A stretch of DNA of 34,724 nt, taken from NCBI GenBank assembly GCA_938040095.1, contig CALHXF010000142.1, positions 1 to 34,724 on the forward strand, written 5' to 3'. This DNA is from an uncultured Caulobacterales bacterium (GTDB taxonomy: Bacteria > Pseudomonadota > Alphaproteobacteria > Caulobacterales > Maricaulaceae). The notes under the pieces were generated by a model. That model had not been told where the DNA came from. It searched no databases and was given only the letters and a program-made list of their open reading frames with translations. Below, piece by piece: positions 1 through 8,391 of the stretch. Every line of letters starts with the position of its first letter. Position 1 is the first letter of the stretch. The position numbers and the translations under genes are program-made.

Positions 1-674
1 GCGAATTCGAACCTCTGGCGGATTTTATCAACGTCCGCATGTTCGAAATTATAGGTCGATTGCTCGACTTCATTGCGGTGGAAAACGTCACCATAGCTCA
101 CGCCGTGATCATTATATGGCAAATCATAGACGTTATCGACGTCAAACACATACATGGCGAGCCGTTCCAAACCATAGGTCAATTCGCCCGAGACAAGGTC
201 GAGGTCTTGCCCGCCAACCTGTTGGAAATATGTATATTGGCTGACTTCCATGCCGTCACACCAGACTTCCCAGCCGAGGCCCCATGCGCCGACAGTTGGA
301 TTTTCCCAATCATCTTCGACGAAGCGAATATCATGTAAATCACGGTCAATGCCGATGGCATCGAGGGAGCCAAGATAGAGTTCCTGTAGGTTCTCTGGAT
401 TCGGCTTCATGATGACTTGGAACTGATAATAATGCTGCAAGCGGTTTGGGTTCTCACCGTAACGCCCATCCGCAGGGCGACGCGATGGCTGCACATAGGC
501 GCAATTCCAGGGCTTTGGCCCGAGCGAACGCAGTACAGTCGCGGGATGCAATGTCCCCGCCCCGACTTCGGTATCAAAGGGCTGCAAGATCACACAGCCC
601 TGCGCGGCCCAATAAGCCTGCAGCGTGAGGATTAAGCCCTGAAAGGACGACGGTGTTTTTGTTTCGGCGGTCAT
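1..674 (-). CDS. glyQ: Glycyl-tRNA synthetase alpha subunit, 3' end cut by window
   Basis: This is the catalytic alpha chain of the alpha2beta2 glycyl-tRNA synthetase, which charges tRNA-Gly in the cytoplasm together with the beta chain GlyS. I translated the reverse strand from the ATG at 674. About 224 codons are visible and remain open to the window edge, so the C-terminus is missing. The N-terminus reads [19 protein letters not shown], followed by blocks typical of the family: [64 protein letters not shown] and [11 protein letters not shown]. These are near-identical to the bacterial GlyQ core. glyS would be expected beyond position 1. No frameshift is seen. Identification is firm. Confidence 0.96.
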   Translation of the reverse strand, partial: MTAETKTPSSFQGLILTLQAYWAAQGCVILQPFDTEVGAGTLHPATVLRSLGPKPWNCAYVQPSRRPADGRYGENPNRLQHYYQFQVIMKPNPENLQELYLGSLDAIGIDRDLHDIRFVEDDWENPTVGAWGLGWEVWCDGMEVSQYTYFQQVGGQDLDLVSGELTYGLERLAMYVFDVDNVYDLPYNDHGVSYGDVFHRNEVEQSTYNFEHADVDKIRQRFEF

Positions 675-856
675 GCGTGGCGTTCTACGGAATCACAAGA
701 AAAGCGCAACCATGATGTGCGGGTGAAGATTTACCTTTCCAACCTTTCGTCATCACAAGGCCTGTCCTTGAGATCCACGAGTAGCTAGGAGTGGTCGGTT
801 AAAACAAATAATAACATCTAACTCTAAATTCATGGTTCGGCGGTAGGGCAGCCAGC

Positions 857-1126
857 ATGGATATGTGGAATTTCATGGGAAAACTACTAGCAGCCTTTCT
901 AATGGGCATAGCTGGTGCAATCGCTGCCATTGCTTTGTCTGAATGGTTGATCCCGAGGGACACGATGAACGGCCTCCCAATTTCAGACGTTTCCATTGCT
1001 CTAGGATTATTTTTTGGCACACTCGGCGGATACTTTGGATGGAGAAATGCCGAAGAGGTCTTTGATAGCTTTATTTGGTCTATTCTTGAAAGAGTTTTGG
1101 GGAGACTGCTTTTTTGGTGGGTTTAA
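857..1126 (+). CDS. Small hypothetical membrane protein (89 aa)
   Basis: I do not recognise a family. The predicted protein has two hydrophobic segments, roughly residues 8-29 (rich in Ala, Gly and Ile) and 46-63 (ALGLFFGTLGGYFGW), followed by an amphipathic C-terminus ending LLFWWV. It could be a small inner-membrane protein. The ATG at 857 has no clear Shine-Dalgarno sequence. Its stop lies 4 bp from the stop of the convergent DUF2007 gene. The 182 bp between glyQ and this ORF contain no other gene I can support. Length and hydrophobic pattern favour a real gene, but there is no family evidence. Confidence 0.5.
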   Translation: MDMWNFMGKLLAAFLMGIAGAIAAIALSEWLIPRDTMNGLPISDVSIALGLFFGTLGGYFGWRNAEEVFDSFIWSILERVLGRLLFWWV

Positions 1127-1130
1127 CCAC

Positions 1131-1352
1131 TCACACAGCCATCAAATCCCGTTCCATACCCGCCAAACCTAATTGACGGCGCGCGGCGCTTTCGTCTTCA
1201 TCTACGACCATCAAGCGACGCGGGATCATGATCCCTGGTTCTAACACGCTCATATTTTGATCGAGCACGAAATACTCGATTTTCGATTCCGTCAGGATTG
1301 CCTCAGCGAAGTTCAGCGTCGCAGGGTTATTTGTCGTCAAAATGTTTTTCAT
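1131..1352 (-). CDS. DUF2007-type small protein, copy 2
   Basis: This 73-residue protein matches the pattern of the DUF2007 family ('putative prokaryotic signal transducing protein'): an N-terminal T-NPATLNFAEAIL block and a C-terminal RRLMVVDEDESAARR-L block. It has no signal peptide or membrane segment. Its biochemical role is unknown. It lies 5 bp downstream of a longer paralogue and aligns with it without gaps from the first residue (MKNILTTNNPATLNF against MLCLIRTMNPVTLNF), so the two are probably a tandem duplication in one transcript. In other alphaproteobacteria a single DUF2007 gene often sits divergent from a polyprenyl synthase gene, as here; that statement comes from general knowledge of the family context. 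Confidence 0.8.
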   Translation of the reverse strand: MKNILTTNNPATLNFAEAILTESKIEYFVLDQNMSVLEPGIMIPRRLMVVDEDESAARRQLGLAGMERDLMAV

Positions 1353-1357
1353 AAGAC

Positions 1358-1657
1358 TTACTTCGGCTTTGAGCTGAAGGTCTGCAAGAGTTTTGACAAA
1401 AATGTGTTTGTCGCGCGAGGAGCGGTTTGAGGTTCTTCAAACGTCAGTTCTTTGCCGAGCCCTGCGGCGTTCAACAGCTCTCTGGCATCGGTTTCATCTT
1501 CATCAATAATCATCAAACGACGACGCACGATGGTTGATGACCCGTCCAAAACGGATGCATTCATGTCAAACAAGAAGCTTTCTATGCCCGCATCTTTCAA
1601 AACAGCTTGTGCAAAATTAAGCGTAACGGGGTTCATAGTTCGGATAAGACATAACAT
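1358..1657 (-). CDS. DUF2007-type small protein, copy 1
   Basis: This 99-residue protein has the DUF2007 core (NPVTLNFAQAVLKDAGIESFLFD, then VRRRLMIIDEDETDARELL) plus a C-terminal extension of about 25 residues rich in Thr, Ser and Lys that its neighbour lacks. Function is unknown. I kept the ATG at 1657 rather than the internal Met at residue 8 because the ungapped alignment with the paralogue starts there. It is first in a two-gene unit and is divergent from the polyprenyl synthase gene across about 120 bp. The extension could be a linker or a degenerate tail; nothing in it resembles a known domain. Confidence 0.8.
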   Translation of the reverse strand: MLCLIRTMNPVTLNFAQAVLKDAGIESFLFDMNASVLDGSSTIVRRRLMIIDEDETDARELLNAAGLGKELTFEEPQTAPRATNTFLSKLLQTFSSKPK

Positions 1658-1777
1658 GACCTATAGATGGGGCGACCCTGCATATATGCAACTCGGACAT
1701 TCGCCGCAGGGAATCGCCTTGCCGTGCGGGACACTGCGCATTAGGTAGTGAATAACTAAAAAGGTGATCTCCCTCTC

Positions 1778-2806
1778 GTGAATGCACCCGCACAAATACG
1801 CCAAGATGCAGCCCTCTCTCCGGCACAGACCCTTTGGGATCTGACTGGCGATGACATGGCCGCTGTTGACGCCCTGATCCTTGATCGCATGCAGTCATCC
1901 GTCGGGATGATACCTGACCTTGCGCAACATTTGGTTGGCGCAGGTGGAAAGCGCTTGCGGCCCTTGCTGACCATCACTGCCGCGCAGCTTTGTGGATACG
2001 CCTCTTGCTCCAAAGGGGGCACGGCCCATCATAAATTGGCTGCGGCTGTCGAATTTATCCATTCCGCGACATTACTGCATGATGACGTTGTTGATGAAAG
2101 CGCTCTGCGTCGGGGCAAAAAGCCTGCGAATTTGATCTGGGGTAATAGCGCGTCGATCTTGGTCGGCGACTTCCTCTTTGCGCGCGCCTTTAACCTGATG
2201 GTCGAAACAGGATCGATGGAAGCGCTCGGGATTTTGTCCAATGCGTCCTCCGTGATTGCCGAAGGCGAAGTCCAACAACTCGCGGCATTGCGTAACCTCG
2301 CCATGACCGAAGAGACCTATATGCAGGTGATCGAAGCCAAAACGGCAGCTCTCTTTGCGGCCGCAACCGAAGTTGCACCCGTCATCGCAGACTGCCCTGC
2401 GACTGAACGCGACGCGCTACGTGAATATGGCCTCAAACTCGGCCTCGCATTCCAACTCGTCGATGACGCCTTGGATTATGGCGGCATGGCAAGCGCGCTT
2501 GGTAAATCTGTCGGTGATGACTTCCGCGAAGGCAAAATGACTTTGCCCGTGATCCGCGCGCTAGAAACGGCGTCCGAGGATGACAAAGCATTTTGGCGAC
2601 GCGTGATTGTAGACCATGACCAAAAAGATGTTGATCTGGAAAAAGCTGTTTCAATGCTTCGCGCGTCGGGCGCATTAGAATCTACGATGGAGCTGGCGAA
2701 GCGGTATTCTCAAGATGCAGCAGATGCTCTGAATGTGTTCCCGCAATCATCCCTGCGTGACACGCTCAAAGAGTTGGCAGGATTTGTCGTCGCGCGCATA
2801 AGCTAG
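1778..2806 (+). CDS. ispB: Polyprenyl (octaprenyl-type) diphosphate synthase
   Basis: This trans-type prenyltransferase extends farnesyl or geranylgeranyl diphosphate with isopentenyl diphosphate to make the long chain used for the ubiquinone tail. Visible motifs are GGKRLRP (residues 56-62), the first aspartate-rich motif DDVVD (102-106) with RRG following, and the second aspartate-rich motif DDALD (229-233). The length of 342 aa is typical. The start is a GTG at 1778, supported by a strong Shine-Dalgarno sequence AAGGTGAT at 1761-1768 about 10 bases upstream. The gene ends 3 bp from the convergent glycosyltransferase gene. Chain length cannot be read reliably from sequence, so octaprenyl or decaprenyl specificity is left open. 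Confidence 0.92.
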   Translation: MNAPAQIRQDAALSPAQTLWDLTGDDMAAVDALILDRMQSSVGMIPDLAQHLVGAGGKRLRPLLTITAAQLCGYASCSKGGTAHHKLAAAVEFIHSATLLHDDVVDESALRRGKKPANLIWGNSASILVGDFLFARAFNLMVETGSMEALGILSNASSVIAEGEVQQLAALRNLAMTEETYMQVIEAKTAALFAAATEVAPVIADCPATERDALREYGLKLGLAFQLVDDALDYGGMASALGKSVGDDFREGKMTLPVIRALETASEDDKAFWRRVIVDHDQKDVDLEKAVSMLRASGALESTMELAKRYSQDAADALNVFPQSSLRDTLKELAGFVVARIS

Positions 2807-2809
2807 CGG

Positions 2810-3859
2810 TTAATTTTTCGACCTGCGATCATCTAATATACGACTGATCAGAATATAGGCCGTAACGCTCGCGCCCACCAATATCAGTGGCACATGTATG
2901 CGATCCAACCAGCCCTTTGTTGACCCGATCACAACCACATTCGCGCAAATCAATGCTCCCAAAGCATAGAATCCACCGACAGCTAGATGGCCGCGCCCGC
3001 TTTGAATAAGGCGTTGGTAGAGATGCGAATTATGAGCCTGAAGAATATTTTCACGCTTCCGTACGCGCCGCACTAACGTCAGTAAAACATCAACCAATAT
3101 AGGTAAAATCAAAATCGGCCCGACGAGGTGAAACGTCTTCTCTGGCGTCTCAGCAATCAGAAACAACACCGTCACGGCAAAAAGAAACCCAACACTTAGA
3201 GAGCCAATATCTCCTGAAAAAACACGAGCCTTCTGACGTAAATTATAAGGTAAAAACCCGAGCAGAGCCATGAAGGTTAGCGCTGAGAGTAAAAGCGTTG
3301 TCGGCGACCCACTGATCAATCCCACGCCAAACAATGCGAAATTAGCAATGATCATCGAAAGCCCCATCAACCCATTTGCGCCATCTATAAAATTGACGGC
3401 ATTCATCACGACAAAAATCCAAAGCAGCGCGCCGCCAAACCCTATGATGGGATGCAAAGCGATAGGTGTGTTCAGAAACGGCAACGTCTCGGGCGGACCA
3501 ATGGACCAAACGGCGGCCCCACAAATCAGCAGCATCAGACCAAATTTCAACTTTGGCCCCAATGTCAGCGAATCATCAACCAGACCCAAAACCCCAATGG
3601 CAAACAGAAGCGCCATGACAGGCGCAAAACCTGCGCCCAAAGATAGGCTTGGGAATAAAAATGCGACACCACAAAGCGACAATCCAAAACTCGCGATGAT
3701 GCCTAAACCACCCGATGTCGGGATAACGCCACGATGGGCAGATCGTCCATCAGATGCGTCACCAAGCCCAGCCATGGACATGAACCCCGTCACGGCAAGG
3801 CTCGCAAAAAATGCGAGGGCAGCAACCTGTATCCAGAGCCATAAATTCTGCGCCAACAT
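2810..3859 (-). CDS. WecA/MraY-type polyprenyl-phosphate phosphoglycosyl transferase (GT4 family)
   Basis: This integral membrane enzyme is expected to transfer a sugar-1-phosphate from a UDP-sugar to undecaprenyl phosphate, starting a surface glycan. Many hydrophobic helices are visible. Conserved blocks, numbered from the chosen start: SAHRGVIPTSGG (about 40-51), the Asp pair VDDS (95-96), NAVNFIDGANG (153-163), FSGDIGS (215-220) and HNSHLYQ (276-282). I chose the ATG at 3859, which overlaps the ispE stop as TAATG and has GGGAG about 10 bases upstream; an in-frame ATG at 3898 would add 13 residues but overlaps ispE by 40 bases. The motifs fit WecA/WbpL-like members better than peptidoglycan MraY, which normally sits in the dcw cluster. 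The sugar substrate is unknown. Confidence 0.85.
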   Translation of the reverse strand: MLAQNLWLWIQVAALAFFASLAVTGFMSMAGLGDASDGRSAHRGVIPTSGGLGIIASFGLSLCGVAFLFPSLSLGAGFAPVMALLFAIGVLGLVDDSLTLGPKLKFGLMLLICGAAVWSIGPPETLPFLNTPIALHPIIGFGGALLWIFVVMNAVNFIDGANGLMGLSMIIANFALFGVGLISGSPTTLLLSALTFMALLGFLPYNLRQKARVFSGDIGSLSVGFLFAVTVLFLIAETPEKTFHLVGPILILPILVDVLLTLVRRVRKRENILQAHNSHLYQRLIQSGRGHLAVGGFYALGALICANVVVIGSTKGWLDRIHVPLILVGASVTAYILISRILDDRRSKN

Positions 3860-4707
3860 TACGCCGCATCTCCCAGACGACAGGCCCTCACCCACCATGT
3901 TGGACAGTCAGTTTCCAAGGCCTGCGCAGCCGCTTGCGCTTGCGCATCTGATCTAAATATCCCGAAACATGTCGCGCCCGACCCTGACATACGCGCAAGC
4001 TCGCAGCCGGTTTGTTGCGCCAGAGCGCGGAGAACATCAGCAATAATCGGAGCCTGCGAAATCGCCGCGTCTTGCATGTCATTTTCCCCCGCTAGAGCCC
4101 GCGAAAGAAGATCACCTGTCAGAGACGTTTGGCGCGGGTCAGCCGCACGCGGCACACTATCCATCGCGTGAAATATTTTTCCCGTCGAGACCGCCACACC
4201 TGGATTCACCAGAACCGCAGACAGTTGCCCTAAATTGGAAAGCAGAGAAATATCCTCTCCAATCCCTGACATCATCCCGGTTTGAGACGCGCGACAGACA
4301 GGCACATCCGCACCCAACTTATACGCCAGATCACGATCAGATATGTCGGCGTCAAACACACGCAACACTGCGCCCGCATTGGCGCTACCGCCGCCTAACC
4401 CTGCGGACACGGGAAGATCTTTGTCCAAGATAATATGGTACGGCGAGGCTTTGGCCATACCCATCGCGCGTAAGATCAGATTTGACCCATCCGTTGGTAA
4501 ATCATCTGCCCCCCGAATGGTGAGTTGCATTTTCTCACTGGGTTCAAACCACAATCTGTCACCTATATCTGCAAAGACAACGAGACTATTTAGGGGATGA
4601 TACCCGTCTTCACGTGCGGCACCCACATGGAGTGTCAGATTGACCTTCGCCTTCGCGATTTCGTCAATAGCAACCCCAGTTTGAGTGTGAATGTTCGCCC
4701 CTGCCAT
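3859..4707 (-). CDS. ispE: 4-diphosphocytidyl-2-C-methyl-D-erythritol kinase
   Basis: IspE phosphorylates 4-diphosphocytidyl-methylerythritol in the MEP route to isopentenyl diphosphate. The 282-aa protein shows the N-terminal substrate block AKAKVNLTL (about 19-27), the GHMP kinase ATP loop LPVSAGLGGGSANAG (about 99-113), the catalytic Asp in LGADVPV, and the C-terminal MSGSGATCFG motif. The glycine loop reads SANAGA where many family members have SSDAAA; other alphaproteobacterial enzymes tolerate this. The gene sits between a TPR gene 4 bp upstream and the GT4 gene that overlaps its stop, so these three are probably co-transcribed. It faces the polyprenyl synthase gene, a natural downstream user of its product. 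Confidence 0.95.
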   Translation of the reverse strand: MAGANIHTQTGVAIDEIAKAKVNLTLHVGAAREDGYHPLNSLVVFADIGDRLWFEPSEKMQLTIRGADDLPTDGSNLILRAMGMAKASPYHIILDKDLPVSAGLGGGSANAGAVLRVFDADISDRDLAYKLGADVPVCRASQTGMMSGIGEDISLLSNLGQLSAVLVNPGVAVSTGKIFHAMDSVPRAADPRQTSLTGDLLSRALAGENDMQDAAISQAPIIADVLRALAQQTGCELARMSGSGATCFGIFRSDAQAQAAAQALETDCPTWWVRACRLGDAA

Positions 4708-4711
4708 AATT

Positions 4712-6421
4712 TTATGGTGCAGATTTTGGATCGACGGGCACAGCCTCTAGGCCACCCTCAAGCTTCAACTTGATCTTCGCACGCTCGTCATCAGTCGGGT
4801 CAAATTCTAAGGCCCGTTTCCACTGAAAACCCGCTTCGCGTTTACGACCTAGCTTGTAATAAACATCACCCAAATGGTCGATTATCGTCGCGGCAGAGGG
4901 GGATAAAGCCACGGCGTCTTCTAATTTTTCACGCGCGTCCTGATACTCGCCCAATTTATAATGCGCCCAGCCAAGACTATCAACAATAGCCCCAGACTCG
5001 GGTTGTTGTTTCACGGCTTCGCGGATCATATCAAAGGCTTCCTCGAGGTTTTCACCCCGATCCACCCACGTGTAACCCAAATAATTTAGCGTATCGACAT
5101 CGTCAGGGACGAGTTCCAACACACGTTTAAAATCAGCTTCCGCTTCGGACCACCGATCAAGGCGCTCATAGATAATCGCACGAAACCGCAGAGGTTCGAC
5201 GTTCCCTGTTATCTCTTCATCTGACATGGAATCGACCAAGGCCGTATAGAACGGCAAGGCTTCGGCGTAATTTTCGCGGAAAAACCGAGCGCGACCTAAA
5301 CTCTCACGCGTTAGGACAGATTGCTCGCGTTCATTCAGCGCTTCCAAAACCTCAATGGCTTTATCGTCGTTTTCACGATTAAAATGGATATTGGCGAGAT
5401 TGAGTTGCGCAGACACATAATAAGGATCAGCTTCACCAATGACCGTATAAAGGTCATGGGCCTTATCTTGTCCGATTTCACCTTGATCCTCTAAAATAGA
5501 GCCGAGCCAAATAGATGATTTCGTACTTGTGGGGTCAATGAAATTTGCAAAGCGCAAATAAAGCTCCGCACCATCAATGGAACGGTTTGCAGCGAAGAAC
5601 CCAAAGGCGGGATCCGTCACGGCGCGCGCGGCTTCCCCTTTGATACTTATACGCGGCAACGGCTCACCGGCGTTTAGACGCTTTAGATAAACGCCAACTG
5701 GACCAATCGAAAGGCCTTCATTTTTTTCGAGGGTTTCTTCGAGGGCCGCAATGGCTTCAATTTGACGCCCAGATTGATCTAAAATACGTGCCCGCGTCAG
5801 CAACGTCTCAACACCCGAAACACCCGCCTCATCGACGGCATCCAGACGTTCGAGCGCTTCGTCGAAATCCCCCTCTAAAGCGTCGATTTTTGCGAGCTGC
5901 AATTCTGAGAGCGCTTCGAAATATTCGCTTCCATTGAAATCCGCAAATGTTTCTCGGGCGGCGTCGTAATTCTTATTACCGGCTTCTGCCCAACCACGCA
6001 CCAATTGCATCATCGGTGTCATGATGACGTCATTTGAACGTCCCGAGAAGTATTTGATCGTTCGTTTGTTCCGACCACGGCTAAACGCGTCGACACCCAA
6101 TATAGCACGCGCCATAGCTTCGGTCTTATCCGCTTTGCGAACTTTTTCCGCTAGCTTTACAGCGCCCGCCATATCGCCTGTTTCTATGGCTGAAACAATG
6201 GCACGGCGTCCAATGCGCGTATCGGTTGGTTCCTGCAAAAAGGCGTTGGTGAAATATTTTTGTTGCGCAGCGCGATCTTCAATCTTCTGTGCGTAAGTGC
6301 CCGCGAGGTAATTCCCGTAAAGACCAGAGAGGTCGGACGTATCGGGCGCAGCCGTTGCACTGACGTGGCAGGACAGCGCCAAGATCGAACTAAGGGTCAG
6401 GGAAATCAGGCGATGTTTCAT
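4712..6421 (-). CDS. Secreted tetratricopeptide-repeat protein
   Basis: This protein of 569 aa has a signal peptide (MKHRLISLTLSSILALSC..., cleavage likely after the SATAA stretch) followed by TPR-type helix pairs. The clearest repeats are C-terminal, for example EPLRFRAIIYERLDRWSEAE, VDTLNYLGYTWVDRGENLEE, GAIVDSLGWAHYKLGEYQDA and ATIIDHLGDVYYKLGRKREA. It should act in the periplasm as a scaffold, partner unknown. I chose the ATG at 6421 because the signal peptide begins there; an in-frame ATG at 6469 would put 16 Pro-rich residues in front of it. A TPR gene between ETF-QO and ispE is a recurrent alphaproteobacterial arrangement, by my general knowledge. No lipobox is clear, although a Cys lies within the signal region. 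Confidence 0.88.
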   Translation of the reverse strand: MKHRLISLTLSSILALSCHVSATAAPDTSDLSGLYGNYLAGTYAQKIEDRAAQQKYFTNAFLQEPTDTRIGRRAIVSAIETGDMAGAVKLAEKVRKADKTEAMARAILGVDAFSRGRNKRTIKYFSGRSNDVIMTPMMQLVRGWAEAGNKNYDAARETFADFNGSEYFEALSELQLAKIDALEGDFDEALERLDAVDEAGVSGVETLLTRARILDQSGRQIEAIAALEETLEKNEGLSIGPVGVYLKRLNAGEPLPRISIKGEAARAVTDPAFGFFAANRSIDGAELYLRFANFIDPTSTKSSIWLGSILEDQGEIGQDKAHDLYTVIGEADPYYVSAQLNLANIHFNRENDDKAIEVLEALNEREQSVLTRESLGRARFFRENYAEALPFYTALVDSMSDEEITGNVEPLRFRAIIYERLDRWSEAEADFKRVLELVPDDVDTLNYLGYTWVDRGENLEEAFDMIREAVKQQPESGAIVDSLGWAHYKLGEYQDAREKLEDAVALSPSAATIIDHLGDVYYKLGRKREAGFQWKRALEFDPTDDERAKIKLKLEGGLEAVPVDPKSAP

Positions 6422-6520
6422 GACATCTTTCTGCGGTGGGCGCGGGGGAGTATCAAGTGATGACGGCAAGCGCTGAAATCACGTTATCGGAAGGGATCCG
6501 TAAGACCGTAAAGCGTTACA

Positions 6521-8269
6521 CTACATATTTGGATAATTTGGACCGCCGCCACCTTCGGGTACAGTCCAGACAATGTTCCGCGATGGATCTTTAATATCGC
6601 AGGTTTTGCAATGGATACAGTTCTGCGCATTGATATTAAATCGTGGATTTGAGCCATCATCATCCGTCAGGACTTCATAGACACCCGCAGGGCAATAGCG
6701 CACGGCAGGTTCTGCAAATTCTGGAAGGTTCACCGTGATCGGGATAGAATCATCAATCAAGCGCAGATGGCTCGGCTGATCTTCGCCGTGATTTGTGGCT
6801 GTGAAGGACACATTGGTCAGACGATCAAATGTCAAAACACCATCAGGCTTTGGATATTCTATCGGCGCATAAGCTGGAACCGTCTTGATCCACAGCGACT
6901 TATAGGAGCGTTTCGTTTTACCCAACGCCTTTGTCGAACCCGCATCGTCTTTCTTATGGCTCATCGTGCCGAGCAAGTTGATCTTCAGGATCGAAGCGGA
7001 CCACATATCCACACCGCCCAACAACATCCCGCCGAGGAACGGACCAAAACGGCCATTAAGGGGCGCAACATTACGCACAGGACGCAGGTCTTCACCAATC
7101 GGTCCATCATGCAACATATCATCATATTCCGTGAGCGTGTCGCCGGATCGTCCAGAGGCCAGCGCTGTCGTCGCCGCATCAGCCGCATGAATGCCTGACA
7201 GCATCGCATTATGATTACCTTTTATACGCGGTAGGTTCACAAGCCCAGCCGTACAGCCGAGCAGCGCGCCGCCGGGGAACGCGACTTGTGGAACAGATTG
7301 GATGCCGCCTTTGGTCACGACCCGCGCACCATAGGCCACGCGTTTCCCGCCTTCGAGGAGGTCAGCCACATCAGGATGTGTCTTCCATTTTTGGAATTCC
7401 ATATACGGATATAAATGAGGGTTTTCGTAGTTCAGATCGACGATCATGCCGACGAAAACTTGGTTGTTTTCGGCGTGATAGATAAAGGAACCGCCGCCTT
7501 GTTTAAAACCTAAGGGCCAACCCGCAGAATGCACGACCGTGCCTTCGCTATGTTTGGCAGGATCGATATCCCAGATTTCTTTCATACCAAGGCCGAATTT
7601 GGACGGCTGTGCGCCCTCGTCTAGCTTATATTTAGCAATGGCAACTTTGGACAATGACCCACGTGCACCCTCGCCCAACATGACATATTTACCGTGCAGT
7701 TCCATGCCCGGTTCGTAGCCAGGACCCTTGGAGCCATCTTTCTGGAACCCAAACTCACCCGCAACGACACCTTTGACGGAACCATCTTCGCGGTACACCA
7801 GCGCGGAACACGCCATGCCAGGGAAAATTTCAACACCCAGAGCTTCGGCTTGCTCTGCCATCCAACGACATGTGTTCGCCATTGAAACGATATAATTCCC
7901 GTGATTATGCATGAGCGGTGGCAGCGCGATTTCAGGAATACGCAGGGCGCCTGCTGGGCCATAGATGTAGAACTTATCAGCCGTCACTTCAGTTTTAACG
8001 GGACATCCGTCCATTGTGGCAAAGTCAGGGAACAACTCTCGGAGGCCTTTTGGATCAAGTACCGCACCTGACAGGATATGCGCGCCGACTTCTGAGCCTT
8101 TTTCAAGGACAACGACGCTTGTATCGGGGTTGTTTTGCTTCAAACGGATCGCGGCGGAAAGGCCCGCAGGCCCCGCGCCGACGATGACGACATCATATTC
8201 CATACTCTCGCGCTCAACGGGCGTCACATCAGCCGTGAAAGCGGCACTTGTTTGGTCTAGATTATACAT
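6521..8269 (-). CDS. Electron transfer flavoprotein-ubiquinone oxidoreductase
   Basis: ETF-QO takes electrons from reduced ETF, the acceptor for acyl-CoA dehydrogenases, and passes them to ubiquinone at the membrane. The 582-aa protein has the N-terminal FAD dinucleotide-binding motif VVIVGAGPAGLSAA (27-40), the EKGSEVGAHILSGAVLDP block, and a C-terminal [4Fe-4S] ferredoxin-type site with Cys526, Cys551, Cys554 and Cys557 (CPAGVYE and NCIHCKTCDI). It ends GGGPNYPNM, typical for the family. The ATG at 8269 has AGGG about 14 bases upstream, which is a loose spacing. About 100 bp separate it from the TPR gene downstream. It is divergent from the rimK-like gene. Confidence 0.96.
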   Translation of the reverse strand: MYNLDQTSAAFTADVTPVERESMEYDVVIVGAGPAGLSAAIRLKQNNPDTSVVVLEKGSEVGAHILSGAVLDPKGLRELFPDFATMDGCPVKTEVTADKFYIYGPAGALRIPEIALPPLMHNHGNYIVSMANTCRWMAEQAEALGVEIFPGMACSALVYREDGSVKGVVAGEFGFQKDGSKGPGYEPGMELHGKYVMLGEGARGSLSKVAIAKYKLDEGAQPSKFGLGMKEIWDIDPAKHSEGTVVHSAGWPLGFKQGGGSFIYHAENNQVFVGMIVDLNYENPHLYPYMEFQKWKTHPDVADLLEGGKRVAYGARVVTKGGIQSVPQVAFPGGALLGCTAGLVNLPRIKGNHNAMLSGIHAADAATTALASGRSGDTLTEYDDMLHDGPIGEDLRPVRNVAPLNGRFGPFLGGMLLGGVDMWSASILKINLLGTMSHKKDDAGSTKALGKTKRSYKSLWIKTVPAYAPIEYPKPDGVLTFDRLTNVSFTATNHGEDQPSHLRLIDDSIPITVNLPEFAEPAVRYCPAGVYEVLTDDDGSNPRFNINAQNCIHCKTCDIKDPSRNIVWTVPEGGGGPNYPNM

Positions 8270-8391
8270 TGTTGATCTTTGGCCCTAGCGGAGTGTCTTT
8301 AAGTGGCGTATTCTGTAACGTCTCATAGCGCGCCCGACAAGCGCCTGTTCTGCCGCATTAACACTGAAAATACAGGATTTACTCGACCAAT

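Noticed and set aside
3270-3956. 228-codon plus-strand ORF
   Set aside because: It is antisense to the phosphoglycosyl transferase and ispE, with Pro/Asn/Lys-rich composition and no recognisable domain.
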